Part shown: piece by piece, positions 1-5,913 of the stretch
How the letters are laid out: every line of letters begins with the position of its first letter
Position numbering within the stretch: the first letter of the stretch is position 1
NCBI GenBank assembly: GCA_041497995.1
Contig: JBGQHM010000153.1
Span: 1-14,118, forward strand
Origin: DATKMS01 sp041497995
GTDB lineage: Bacteria; Desulfobacterota; Binatia; HRBIN30
Length of the DNA: 14,118 nt
Direction: 5' to 3'
Notes under the pieces: model-generated
The model's input: only the letters and a program-made list of their open reading frames with translations
Database searches by the model: none
What the model was told of the DNA's origin: nothing
Made by a program: the position numbers and the translations under genes

Positions 1-376
<376 letters not shown>

Positions 377-381
377 AAAGT

Positions 382-418
382 TGACGCGCCGGAAATACCC
401 CTCCGGATTTGCGCCGTC
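382..418 (-). other. rRNA leader hairpin just before mature 16S
   Basis: On the minus strand GACG...CGTC encloses CCGGA (loop GGGGTATT) TCCGG, ending a few bases before the predicted 16S 5' end. It may be a leader structure or part of the 16S processing region. The usual RNase III stem, which pairs leader with the sequence after 16S, cannot be checked because the 3' side is outside the window. Confidence 0.4.
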
Positions 419-457
419 TAAACAACGGGTCCGTCACATCCCGAATAAACTCATCAC

Positions 458-489
458 TTCTGCCGCGCCCCTACCCGGGGACGGCAGAA
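458..489 (-). other. rRNA leader hairpin (strong stem)
   Basis: On the minus strand TTCTGCCG pairs with CGGCAGAA (8 bp). Inside it CCCC pairs with GGGG across a GGGTA loop. It lies in the transcribed leader between boxA and 16S and is not followed by a T-tract, so I read it as a folding or processing element rather than a terminator. Confidence 0.55.
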
Positions 490-503
490 CGGCTCTACCA
501 TCT

Positions 504-518
504 AGTTTTCAAAGACCG
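504..518 (-). promoter_or_regulatory. boxA antitermination site of the rRNA leader
   Basis: The minus strand reads CGGTCTTTGAAAACT, very close to the boxA form TGTTCTTTGAAAACT found in many rRNA leaders. NusB-S10 binds boxA RNA to make RNA polymerase resistant to termination on the untranslated rRNA transcript. It sits about 20 bases after the predicted transcription start and directly after a small hairpin, the same boxB-then-boxA order as in E. coli rrn leaders. Confidence 0.75.
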
Positions 519-519
519 A

Positions 520-533
520 CCGCGCTCTCGCGG
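520..533 (-). other. boxB-like hairpin at the start of the rRNA transcript
   Basis: On the minus strand CCGCG, loop AGAG, CGCGG form a perfect 5-bp stem directly upstream of boxA. Its position two bases after the predicted +1 (about 535) matches the boxB hairpin of rRNA leaders. The sequence of boxB is not conserved, so the call rests on position and shape. Confidence 0.4.
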
Positions 534-541
534 GAACAGGC

Positions 542-570
542 TTTATAGAAAACCCCCCTCGTTGAGTCAA
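542..570 (-). promoter_or_regulatory. rRNA operon promoter (sigma-70 type)
   Basis: The minus strand shows TTGACT (570-565), a spacer of exactly 17 bases, then TATAAA (547-542), each 5 of 6 matches to consensus. Transcription should start near 535. The discriminator after the -10 begins GCCTG and is GC-rich, as is common for stringently controlled rRNA promoters. The -35 box overlaps the tyrS stop codon (569-567), so the promoter straddles the end of a coding region. No AT-rich UP element is evident directly upstream; only a short T-run sits near -60. Confidence 0.75.
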
Positions 571-1790
571 CCCCCTTCGCGCGAGGCGCTAGGAGAAAAA
601 CGTACAGAACGGATGCGCCGGGGTCCGACCTGAATAACCAATAGATCTTCAGTCGGGGTGATCGACCAATGGATGTCCGTCACGCGCAGGCCATTTACCC
701 GCACAGCGCCCTGCTGAATCAATCGTCGCGCTGCACTCGTGGAACTCGCCATTCCCGTGGTGGTCAATAGGTGCGGCAACGTGAGCGCAGCCGGAGCCGC
801 ATCCGTCCAGGCGAACTCGGGTATGTCTGCTGGTAACTCTCGTCGCTGAAACCGGCGTTCGAATTCCTCGCGAGCCATACAGGCGCTGTCATCACCATGA
901 AACCGCCGCACTACGATCTCGGCCAACCGCTTCTTAGCAGCCATCGGATGTTCGACGCCTTCGGCGAGGCGAGTGCGCAGCGTCGAACAGTCCTCATAGG
1001 TCAAGAGTTCGTAGTACTTGAGCATCAACTCGTCGGAGATCGACATGATCTTCCCAAACATATCCTCCGGCGGATCAGCAATCCCGATCGCGTTGCCAAG
1101 CGACTTGCTCATCTTCGCAGCACCATCGGTCCCTTCGAGTAGAGGAAGCGTCACGACAACCTGCGGGGCGTGACCGTACGCCCTCTGGAGTTCCCGTCCT
1201 ACCAGGAGATTGAAACGCTGATCGGTGCCACCCACCTCGACATCCGCCCGCAGCGCAACGGAATCGTAGCCCTGGATGAGCGGATACAAGAACTCATGGA
1301 TGCCAATCGCACGCTCGTCTCGATACCGCTTCGCAAAGTCATCCCGCTCGAGCATGCGCGCGACCGTGTAGTGCGCGGATAGCCGCACCACGTCTGCCGC
1401 AGACATCTGATCCATCCATTCGGAGTTGAAGCGCACCTCGGTGCGTTCGCGATCCAAAACCTTGAACACTTGCAGCTGATACGTATCCGCGTTGGCCCGC
1501 ACTTGGGCACGCGTCAGCGGCTTGCGCGTTTCTGACTTCCCCGTGGGATCACCAATCATCCCCGTGAAGTCGCCGATCAGAAAAATCACCGTGTGACCGA
1601 GGTCCTGAAACTGCCGCAGCTTCGTAAGCGGAACCGTATGCCCGAGATGCAAGTCAGGTGCGGAGGGATCTGCACCAAATTTCACACGCAGAGGCCGCCC
1701 CTCGCGCAGCTTGGCAACCAACTCGTCGTGCGGCAACACGTCGACCGTACCGCGACGAATCGTCTCCACCTGCTTTTCAGCGGACGTCAT
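567..1790 (-). CDS. tyrS: Tyrosyl-tRNA synthetase (TyrS, type-2 form)
   Basis: Joins tyrosine to tRNA-Tyr in the cytoplasm using ATP. The 407-residue protein has the class I signatures: KFGADPSAPDLHLGH with the HIGH-type motif HLGH at 48-51, and the KMSKS loop at 226-230. Tyrosine and ATP pocket segments are visible, such as GDFTGMIGDPTGKSETR (73-89), YPLIQGYDS (169-177) and EVGGTDQ (185-191). The last ~60 residues form an S4-type RNA-binding domain (AARRLIQQGAVRVNG). KMSKS instead of the E. coli KFGKT form places it in the TyrS type-2 group, and length is normal. The ATG overlaps the ymdB stop as ATGA, which indicates translational coupling at the end of the ygfA-rny-ymdB-tyrS operon. Its stop codon overlaps the -35 box of the rRNA promoter. 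I see no T-box leader, as expected for an operon-internal gene. Confidence 0.97.
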   Translation of the reverse strand: MTSAEKQVETIRRGTVDVLPHDELVAKLREGRPLRVKFGADPSAPDLHLGHTVPLTKLRQFQDLGHTVIFLIGDFTGMIGDPTGKSETRKPLTRAQVRANADTYQLQVFKVLDRERTEVRFNSEWMDQMSAADVVRLSAHYTVARMLERDDFAKRYRDERAIGIHEFLYPLIQGYDSVALRADVEVGGTDQRFNLLVGRELQRAYGHAPQVVVTLPLLEGTDGAAKMSKSLGNAIGIADPPEDMFGKIMSISDELMLKYYELLTYEDCSTLRTRLAEGVEHPMAAKKRLAEIVVRRFHGDDSACMAREEFERRFQRRELPADIPEFAWTDAAPAALTLPHLLTTTGMASSTSAARRLIQQGAVRVNGLRVTDIHWSITPTEDLLVIQVGPRRIRSVRFSPSASREGG

Positions 1791-2572
1791 CCATCCCCGA
1801 TCTGCTGAAGGCGACGAATGCCCTCCGCTCGGCCGCTCTCCGGATCGACATCGACAAGAGCGCCTTGGACAACGACCGGCCCACCCGCGACTTCGAACTT
1901 CACGGGCATGTGCGTGAGGAACCGGCGCAGCACCAGCTCCTTTTTCACACCGATCACCGACTCAGTGGGTCCGCACATGCCGACATCGGTAATGTACGCG
2001 GTGCCCCCAGGCAAGACCCGCTCGTCCGCCGTCTGCACGTGCGTATGGCTGCCCAAGACCGCCGACACCTTCCCCGTGAGAAACCAACCCATGGCAACCT
2101 TCTCCGAAGTCGCCTCGCCATGCATGTCTACGATGATCACCCGCGCGCGCGCACGCAGGTCGGGCAACAGTCCCTCGACCACACGAAACGGACAGTCCAC
2201 GCTGTCCATGAATACCCGGCCGATCAAGTTGACCACAACCACGGCCGTGCCGTCGGCCGTTTCGCATACTGTCCAGCCGCGTCCGGGGACGGACGGAGGA
2301 AAGTTCGCAGGTCGCACCAGGCGCCGATCATTGTCGATAAACTCAATGACCTCCTTCCGGCGCCAAACGTGGTTCCCCGACGTAAGAACATCGACACCGG
2401 CATCAAGCAAGTCCAATGCACCGTGCGGATCGACCCCCGCACCATTTGCAACGTTCTCACAGTTCGCGATCACCAGCGCCAGCTGTTCGCGGTGAATCAA
2501 ACGGGGAAGCAGGGACCGAATCGCTTGGCGACCTGGCTTGCCGACCACATCACCCAAGAAAAGTATGCGCAT
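1787..2572 (-). CDS. ymdB: YmdB-family metallophosphoesterase (TIGR00282)
   Basis: A 261-residue dinuclear-metal phosphodiesterase of the TIGR00282 family. The Bacillus member YmdB hydrolyses 2',3'-cyclic nucleotides and affects RNA decay and biofilm formation. The family motifs are complete: GDVVGKPGR (D8), NCEN (37-40, E39 and N40), SGNHVW (N67, H68), DMHGEATSEK (H151), GSHTHVQTAD (H176, H178) and TDVGMCGP, so the metal site should be intact. The start is fixed by the canonical N-terminus MRILFLGDVVGK. It lies 55 bases after rny, a pairing widely seen in bacteria with RNase Y, and overlaps tyrS by ATGA. No convincing Shine-Dalgarno precedes the ATG; the eight preceding bases are pyrimidine-rich and follow a strong hairpin. 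Function in this organism is inferred from the family. Confidence 0.94.
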   Translation of the reverse strand: MRILFLGDVVGKPGRQAIRSLLPRLIHREQLALVIANCENVANGAGVDPHGALDLLDAGVDVLTSGNHVWRRKEVIEFIDNDRRLVRPANFPPSVPGRGWTVCETADGTAVVVVNLIGRVFMDSVDCPFRVVEGLLPDLRARARVIIVDMHGEATSEKVAMGWFLTGKVSAVLGSHTHVQTADERVLPGGTAYITDVGMCGPTESVIGVKKELVLRRFLTHMPVKFEVAGGPVVVQGALVDVDPESGRAEGIRRLQQIGDG

Positions 2573-2580
2573 GGAGAGAC

Positions 2581-2608
2581 CGCGGCGCCCTCACCCGAGG
2601 ACGCCGCG
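2581..2608 (-). other. Strong intercistronic hairpin between rny and ymdB
   Basis: On the minus-strand transcript CGCGGCG-U-CCTC, loop GGGT, GAGG-G-CGCCGCG form a continuous 12-bp stem including one U-G wobble. On the opposite strand the same position is a C-A mismatch, so the stem is better in the sense RNA of the operon. It is not followed by a T-tract, so it is unlikely to be a simple terminator. It may protect or process mRNA, or modulate ymdB translation, as its base ends 8 bases before the ymdB ATG. Confidence 0.6.
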
Positions 2609-2627
2609 TGCCTGCGAGTAGAACATC

Positions 2628-4190
2628 TTACTTCGCAATTTCACTTGCACGGGTTTCGCGGATCACGGTTACTTTGATCTGCCCGGGATAGGTCATCTCA
2701 CTCTCGATCTTCCGCGCAACGTCGTGCGCCAGGGTGCCCGCCTGCTCGTCATTCACCGCGCGCGGCTCGACAATGATGCGAATCTCCCGGCCGGCCTGGA
2801 CCGCAAATGACTTCTCGACCCCCTTGAACGAGTTGCTAATCCGCTCGAGCTCCTCCAGTCGTTTCACGTAGCTCTCCAGCATCTCGCGCCGAGCACCAGG
2901 CCGCGCACCCGACAACGCATCAGCCGCATCCACAAGCGGCGCCAAGATCGTTTCCGCCTTCACTTCCTCATGGTGCGCCGCAATCGCATTGACGATCTTC
3001 GCAGACTCGCCGTATTTCCGAGCGATATCGGCGCCGATGATGGCGTGCGATCCTTCGACCTCGTGCGTCAGTGCCTTACCAATGTCGTGCAGCAGCCCTG
3101 CACGGCGCGCCTGCTTCACGTTCAGTCCCAACTCGGCCGCCATAGCCCCGGCAATGAAGGCGCATTCGAGCGAGTGCATCAACACATTCTGCGCGTAGCT
3201 GTACCGGTACTTCAGCATACCGAGGAGCTTGACGATCTCAGGATGCACGCCGTGGATGCCAACTTCGAAAATGGCCTTCTGCCCGGCCTCTCGAATATTC
3301 TCCTCGATCTCCTGTTCCGCCTTACGTACGACCTCTTCCACCCGTCCGGGGTGGATACGTCCATCCGAAATGAGGCGTTCCAAGGCGATTCGTGCAATCT
3401 CGCGGCGGATCGGGTTGTGACACGAAACGATCACCGACTCCGGCGTGTCATCAACGATGAGGTCGACGCCAGTCGCCGCTTCGATGGCCCGAATGTTGCG
3501 CCCTTCCCGACCGATGATCCGCCCCTTCATGTCGTCGCTCGGCAAATGGACGACCGAGACCGTGCGCTCTGCAACGAACTCTCCTGCCAAGCGCTCAATG
3601 GCAATCGAAATGATCTTCTTGGCGCGGCGCTCCGACTCAGCCCGTGCCTCTTCCTCCACCATCCTGATGTGCTTCGCTGCATCATGTCGCGCTTCGTCGA
3701 CCATCTGATCGATCAGGCTGCGCTTCGCTTCTTCGCGCGTCAGGCCGGCAACCCGCTCGAGTTGCAGACGCGTCTCGTCGACGAGGTGCGTGCACTCCTC
3801 TTGTCGCTCCGCTAGCTGCCACTCCTTCTGACGCAGCAGCTGCTCCTGCTTGCCACTCTCCGCCTCCCGTTTTTCGATCTGCTCGGCCCGCTTCTCCAGG
3901 TTCTCCTCGCGTGTCACCAAGCGCCGCTCGAGCTGCTGCATCTCCCGCCGACGCTCGCGCGACTCTTTTTCGACCTCCGCCTTCGCCTGCAGGATGACTT
4001 CCTTCGCCTTGATCTCGCCCTCTTTCCGGATGCTGTCCGCCTCGGCGCGCGCTTCGCGCACGACCCGCTGTGCGGTTTCGTCGGCGCTCTGCACTTGCTG
4101 CCGCATCTGTTGCCGACGCACGAGTTCGAGGATGACCGCGAACACGACCGACAGAACGACTATTGCTATTCCAGGTACAACGTAGCTCAT
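2628..4190 (-). CDS. rny: Ribonuclease Y (RNase Y)
   Basis: A membrane-anchored endoribonuclease that starts mRNA decay. The 520-residue protein has one N-terminal membrane segment (PGIAIVVLSVVFAVILEL, about 6-23). A long charged coiled coil runs from about 27 to 190, rich in Arg, Glu and Gln. A KH RNA-binding domain carries GRIIGREGRN at 223-232. An HD metal-dependent hydrolase domain carries LLHDIGKAL with H368-D369. The C-terminal domain ends in YPGQIKVTVIRETRA. Length matches the usual ~520 residues. I chose the ATG at 4190 because it starts directly at the membrane anchor, overlaps the ygfA stop as ATGA, and has AAGGAG upstream (4209-4204). A longer in-frame reading from 4307 would add 39 residues unlike the family. 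Neighbours are ygfA upstream and ymdB downstream. Confidence 0.97.
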   Translation of the reverse strand: MSYVVPGIAIVVLSVVFAVILELVRRQQMRQQVQSADETAQRVVREARAEADSIRKEGEIKAKEVILQAKAEVEKESRERRREMQQLERRLVTREENLEKRAEQIEKREAESGKQEQLLRQKEWQLAERQEECTHLVDETRLQLERVAGLTREEAKRSLIDQMVDEARHDAAKHIRMVEEEARAESERRAKKIISIAIERLAGEFVAERTVSVVHLPSDDMKGRIIGREGRNIRAIEAATGVDLIVDDTPESVIVSCHNPIRREIARIALERLISDGRIHPGRVEEVVRKAEQEIEENIREAGQKAIFEVGIHGVHPEIVKLLGMLKYRYSYAQNVLMHSLECAFIAGAMAAELGLNVKQARRAGLLHDIGKALTHEVEGSHAIIGADIARKYGESAKIVNAIAAHHEEVKAETILAPLVDAADALSGARPGARREMLESYVKRLEELERISNSFKGVEKSFAVQAGREIRIIVEPRAVNDEQAGTLAHDVARKIESEMTYPGQIKVTVIRETRASEIAK

Positions 4191-4786
4191 GATAACTGCA
4201 GCTCTCCTTTCTGAAGCGACACCACACCGCCACACTGCACAATGCGCCGCTCCGTGATCACATAGTCCAGGGAGACGTCCCACGGGTCGCGCGGGAGCTC
4301 CGGACACTCTTGGAATTCATAGGCTAAGCCGACGCGGGTGACCCCGCCGGTCAGCACTGCGAACAGACGATCGTAGAAGCCGCCGCCGCGGCCGAGACGG
4401 CCCCCCCGGATGTCCCACCCGACCACAGGAACGAGCGCCACCGCCGGAAACTCCGGCGATGTCGGCGCACCGCCGGCCGGCGCACTCACCCCACCACGGC
4501 CTGCAGCTAGCGGTTCACCAGCCTGCCACCGCACCACACCGATGGGCACTGCGCTCCGGGGCAGGTAGATGCGTTGCCCACGGTGGGCAACCTCGTCCAA
4601 CAACCCATCGGTGGGCACTTCGTTCTCGTGGGTGATGTATCCGATCACCGATGCGGCCGCCGTATAGGGCGGGAACCCTCGCAACTTCTCGTGCACTGCT
4701 CGCCCCACGGCTTCCACGGTGCTTGCCGAGAGGGCACGTCGCTGTTCTCTGAGTCTCTGCCGAATCGCTCGTTTCTCGACGTTCAT
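4187..4786 (-). CDS. ygfA: 5-formyltetrahydrofolate cyclo-ligase (MTHFS)
   Basis: Converts 5-formyltetrahydrofolate to 5,10-methenyltetrahydrofolate using ATP, returning stored folate to one-carbon metabolism. The 199-residue length is typical. The N-terminus has the basic helix KRAIRQRLREQRR. The substrate and ATP loop VPVVGWDIRGGRLGRGGGFYDR spans about 119-140 and is the family signature (G-R-LG-GGG-YDR). HENEV (53-57) and the C-terminal DVSLDYVITERRI also fit. The usual EP motif in the middle is poorly preserved (GGVSAPAGG), a mild departure. The gene follows a 6S-like RNA after zapA, the same zapA-6S-ygfA order as in E. coli, and overlaps rny by ATGA. A 6-bp hairpin sits just before the ATG and no strong Shine-Dalgarno is visible. 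Confidence 0.93.
   Translation of the reverse strand: MNVEKRAIRQRLREQRRALSASTVEAVGRAVHEKLRGFPPYTAAASVIGYITHENEVPTDGLLDEVAHRGQRIYLPRSAVPIGVVRWQAGEPLAAGRGGVSAPAGGAPTSPEFPAVALVPVVGWDIRGGRLGRGGGFYDRLFAVLTGGVTRVGLAYEFQECPELPRDPWDVSLDYVITERRIVQCGGVVSLQKGELQLS
4204..4209 (-). promoter_or_regulatory. Shine-Dalgarno of rny (start-deciding)
   Basis: AAGGAG on the minus strand inside the last codons of ygfA, 13 bases before the ATG at 4190. The spacing is somewhat long, but it is one of the better ribosome-binding sites in the operon and supports the 520-residue RNase Y start. Confidence 0.5.
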
Positions 4787-4789
4787 GTT

Positions 4790-4806
4790 CCGGTCACTGA
4801 GACCGG
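4790..4806 (-). other. Small hairpin at the ygfA start
   Basis: CCGGTC, five-base loop, GACCGG forms a perfect 6-bp stem ending three bases before the ygfA ATG. It covers the only GG-containing sequence near the start, so folding would compete with ribosome binding. There is no T-tract, so it is not a terminator for the 6S-like RNA. Confidence 0.4.
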
Positions 4807-4837
4807 GGCGAAGGCCGGCAGTAGGCTCGAAAATGGG

Positions 4838-4998
4838 CAGTTGGTTACGTGTTGCGGCGAGGGGGTCCCGAAGCTCGTCGCGTCCAACGAGCCGTTCCTT
4901 GCTTCATGTTCCACTCACGACTGACATTTTCACTGTCAACCAGCGATACTCGGTGACGCTTCGCATAACCCCCTGGAACGCTGACAACAACCAAATCC
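4838..4998 (-). ncRNA. ssrS: 6S-like RNA between zapA and ygfA (candidate)
   Basis: 6S RNA mimics an open promoter and binds sigma-70 RNA polymerase; its gene commonly lies between zapA and ygfA. The minus strand here folds in the same shape. The closing stem has TTGGTT (4994-4989) with AACCAA (4846-4841), GTTG (4988-4985) with CAAC (4854-4851), GCG (4981-4979) with CGC (4859-4857), and GGGGGT (4973-4968) with ACCCCC (4866-4861). A large bubble then carries a side hairpin in its 3' strand (GCTCGT at 4892-4887, ACGAGC at 4878-4873), as in E. coli 6S. The terminal arm ends in TGACA (4938-4934) and TGTCA (4926-4922). About 160 nt is shorter than the usual ~185, ends are approximate and I found no clear promoter. 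Position and shape support the call; sequence conservation was not tested. Confidence 0.6.
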
Positions 4999-5013
4999 AA
5001 TGCAACCCAAGCC

Positions 5014-5063
5014 AGGAATTCAACTCCCACCGCCAACTCCTACACCCCGCAGGCAAGGGGCAT
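5014..5063 (-). other. Two tandem hairpins upstream of the 6S-like RNA
   Basis: On the minus strand ATGCCCC (5063-5057) pairs with GGGGTGT (5048-5042), including two G-U pairs. Directly after it AGGAGTT (5041-5035) pairs with AATTCCT (5020-5014). Neither is followed by a T-run. They fill most of the space between the larger structured element and the 6S-like RNA, and I cannot say whether they belong to either. Confidence 0.3.
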
Positions 5064-5065
5064 CA

Positions 5066-5186
5066 CTGCATCCATCTAGCGTCATCGGTTGCACTGCTCG
5101 GACCCGGTGCCCGATCGGGCCACGGAACCGCTCCGCGCGGCATGGTCTGGGTCGAAGCCCCGTGCCAACACGATGACGTTATGCAG
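5066..5186 (-). ncRNA. Unassigned structured RNA element overlapping the zapA stop
   Basis: The minus strand contains four nested pairings in register: CTGCAT (5186-5181) with ATGCAG (5071-5066); CGTCATCG (5178-5171) with CGATGACG (5087-5080); GTTgGCAC (5169-5162) with GTGCAAC (5094-5088), one bulged base; and GACCC (5153-5149) with GGGTC (5105-5101). About 26 bp form with only small interruptions, apart from an 8-base bulge on the 3' strand. Inside are two smaller hairpins: GCCGC...GTGGC enclosing GGA/TCC, and CCC-GATC-GGG. The outer strand overlaps the last zapA codons and stop (5181-5179). It could be a 3'-end stability element, a regulatory leader for the downstream RNA and ygfA, or a separate small RNA. 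No terminator-like T-run follows and I recognise no family. Confidence 0.5.
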
Positions 5187-5517
5187 GATCCTGAGCCTCC
5201 TTGCGCCTAGTGATGCCTTCTCCTTTCCGAACCGACGATCCCAACGCAGCCGTCACTCTTGCCGAGACACGTTGTGCCGTTCGGTTGACCGTTTGACAGA
5301 GCTCCTCTTGCTGACGTTGTAGTTTCCTCCATTCGCTCGCAATATTCAATGCTGCCACCAGGGCAAGATTCAGGGACGGCGCCGCCGTCCGCCCTTCCGC
5401 CAACTCCTGCATGCGCCGAGTGACATGGGCCGCCACGTCTCGAATATGCTCTTCGCTGTCCTCGCTCGCGACAGTGAGCCGGTATCCCATGATGTCGACT
5501 TCCACCGGCTGCCTCAT
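5179..5517 (-). CDS. zapA: Cell division protein ZapA
   Basis: ZapA binds FtsZ and bundles Z-ring filaments at the division site. The 112-residue protein begins VEVDIMGYRLTVASEDSEEHIRDVAAHVTRRMQEL, matching the ZapA N-terminal beta-hairpin and helix (V-I-G--Y-L, then -E-I---A--V---M-E). ALVAALNIASEWRKLQRQQEEL, about 52-73, is the conserved ALNIA---- segment leading into the C-terminal coiled coil. The start ATG is six bases after the stop of the zapB-like gene, indicating co-translation. There is no good Shine-Dalgarno, and a small hairpin sits two bases upstream. The extended, basic C-terminal tail (VRKGEGITRRKEAQ) is weakly conserved in general. The position upstream of 6S and ygfA is the standard zapA context. 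Confidence 0.9.
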   Translation of the reverse strand: MRQPVEVDIMGYRLTVASEDSEEHIRDVAAHVTRRMQELAEGRTAAPSLNLALVAALNIASEWRKLQRQQEELCQTVNRTAQRVSARVTAALGSSVRKGEGITRRKEAQDPA

Positions 5518-5519
5518 GG

Positions 5520-5536
5520 GGACCTAGGTGAGGTCC
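5520..5536 (-). other. Hairpin over the zapA ribosome-binding region
   Basis: GGACCT, loop CACCT, AGGTCC (6 bp) on the minus strand covers the zapB-like stop codon and ends two bases before the zapA ATG. The AGGT that could serve as a weak Shine-Dalgarno is in the 3' arm. A ribosome finishing the upstream gene would melt it, which would couple zapA translation to the zapB-like gene. Confidence 0.4.
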
Positions 5537-5772
5537 AGGCCGTCGAGGCGGTGCAGGATACGCTCCAAACGCGCCTTGATCTCGGATCGCTCTTGCTCGT
5601 AACGCTCCACTTGAGCGGTGATCTCGGCCAGCTCCTTCTCCTTTTGCTCCAGCCGCTGCACGACGTCGTCGTACTCGTGGCGCACGCGTTCGTGCTGATC
5701 CACGAACTGGTGCACTTTCTCTTCCAAAAGCTTCAGGCTTTCTATGCCGATAGGCTTTGGGACATCAAGCAT
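5524..5772 (-). CDS. Short coiled-coil protein, ZapB-like
   Basis: An 82-residue, mostly helical protein. After a short start (MLDVPKPIGIESLKLLEEKVHQF) it is a heptad-type coiled coil to near the C-terminus (VVQRLEQKEKELAEITAQVERYEQERSEIKARLERIL as successive segments), with no cysteines. Small coiled-coil proteins of this kind beside zapA are usually annotated ZapB-like; ZapB interacts with ZapA and FtsZ at the Z-ring. Coiled coils resemble each other, so the name rests mainly on position. I chose the ATG at 5772 because a sigma-70-like promoter places its +1 at that A and the coiled coil begins soon after. An in-frame TTG at 5841 would add 23 residues, would lack a ribosome-binding site and would put the promoter inside the gene. 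The stop is 6 bases before zapA. Confidence 0.75.
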   Translation of the reverse strand: MLDVPKPIGIESLKLLEEKVHQFVDQHERVRHEYDDVVQRLEQKEKELAEITAQVERYEQERSEIKARLERILHRLDGLDLT

Positions 5773-5778
5773 CGCTGC

Positions 5779-5807
5779 ACGATAGAGATGAGGCGTAAGA
5801 GTGTCAA
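5779..5807 (-). promoter_or_regulatory. Promoter candidate for zapB-like/zapA, possibly leaderless
   Basis: The minus strand reads TTGACA (5807-5802, perfect -35), a 17-base spacer, then TATCGT (5784-5779, 4 of 6). Six bases (GCAGCG) separate the -10 from the ATG at 5772, so the expected transcription start falls on or next to the A of the start codon. That would make a leaderless mRNA, consistent with the absence of a Shine-Dalgarno. Confidence 0.5.
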
Positions 5808-5913
5808 GCAGCGACAAGGCGGGAAACACCTCAGCAGCCAAGGCGAGCGCGAAGAGCGAACGTCGGGTCGCATCTCGCTCGTCCCCTCTTCCGAGGAAAC
5901 CCGCTCTGTCGCA

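Noticed and set aside
1658..2677. A 339-codon plus-strand frame opposite tyrS and ymdB
   Set aside because: It crosses two well-supported minus-strand genes and their junction, and its translation resembles no family I know.
4191..4307. N-terminal extension of RNase Y giving 559 residues
   Set aside because: The extra 39 residues are ygfA sequence read in another frame, and the membrane anchor expected at the N-terminus begins right after the ATG at 4190.
5109..5120. 12-base perfect palindrome GCCCGATCGGGC as a protein operator
   Set aside because: It fits as a small hairpin within the larger RNA structure, and a GC-rich 12-mer palindrome alone is not strong evidence for an operator.
5100..5160. 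tRNA-like or SRP-RNA-like gene in the zapA-ygfA gap
   Set aside because: There is no T-loop GGTTCRA sequence, no acceptor/anticodon geometry and no SRP apical GGAAGCA motif.
5155..5171. Sigma-54-like promoter after zapA (TTGGCACG on the minus strand)
   Set aside because: The -24 part matches well but the -12 part reads TTCG instead of TTGC, losing the critical GC, and it lies about 160 bases from the 6S-like RNA. The same bases are explained by the stem of the structured element.
5773..5841. TTG start adding 23 residues to the zapB-like protein
   Set aside because: There is no ribosome-binding site before it, it is a rare start codon, and a promoter with a perfect -35 box would lie inside the coding region.
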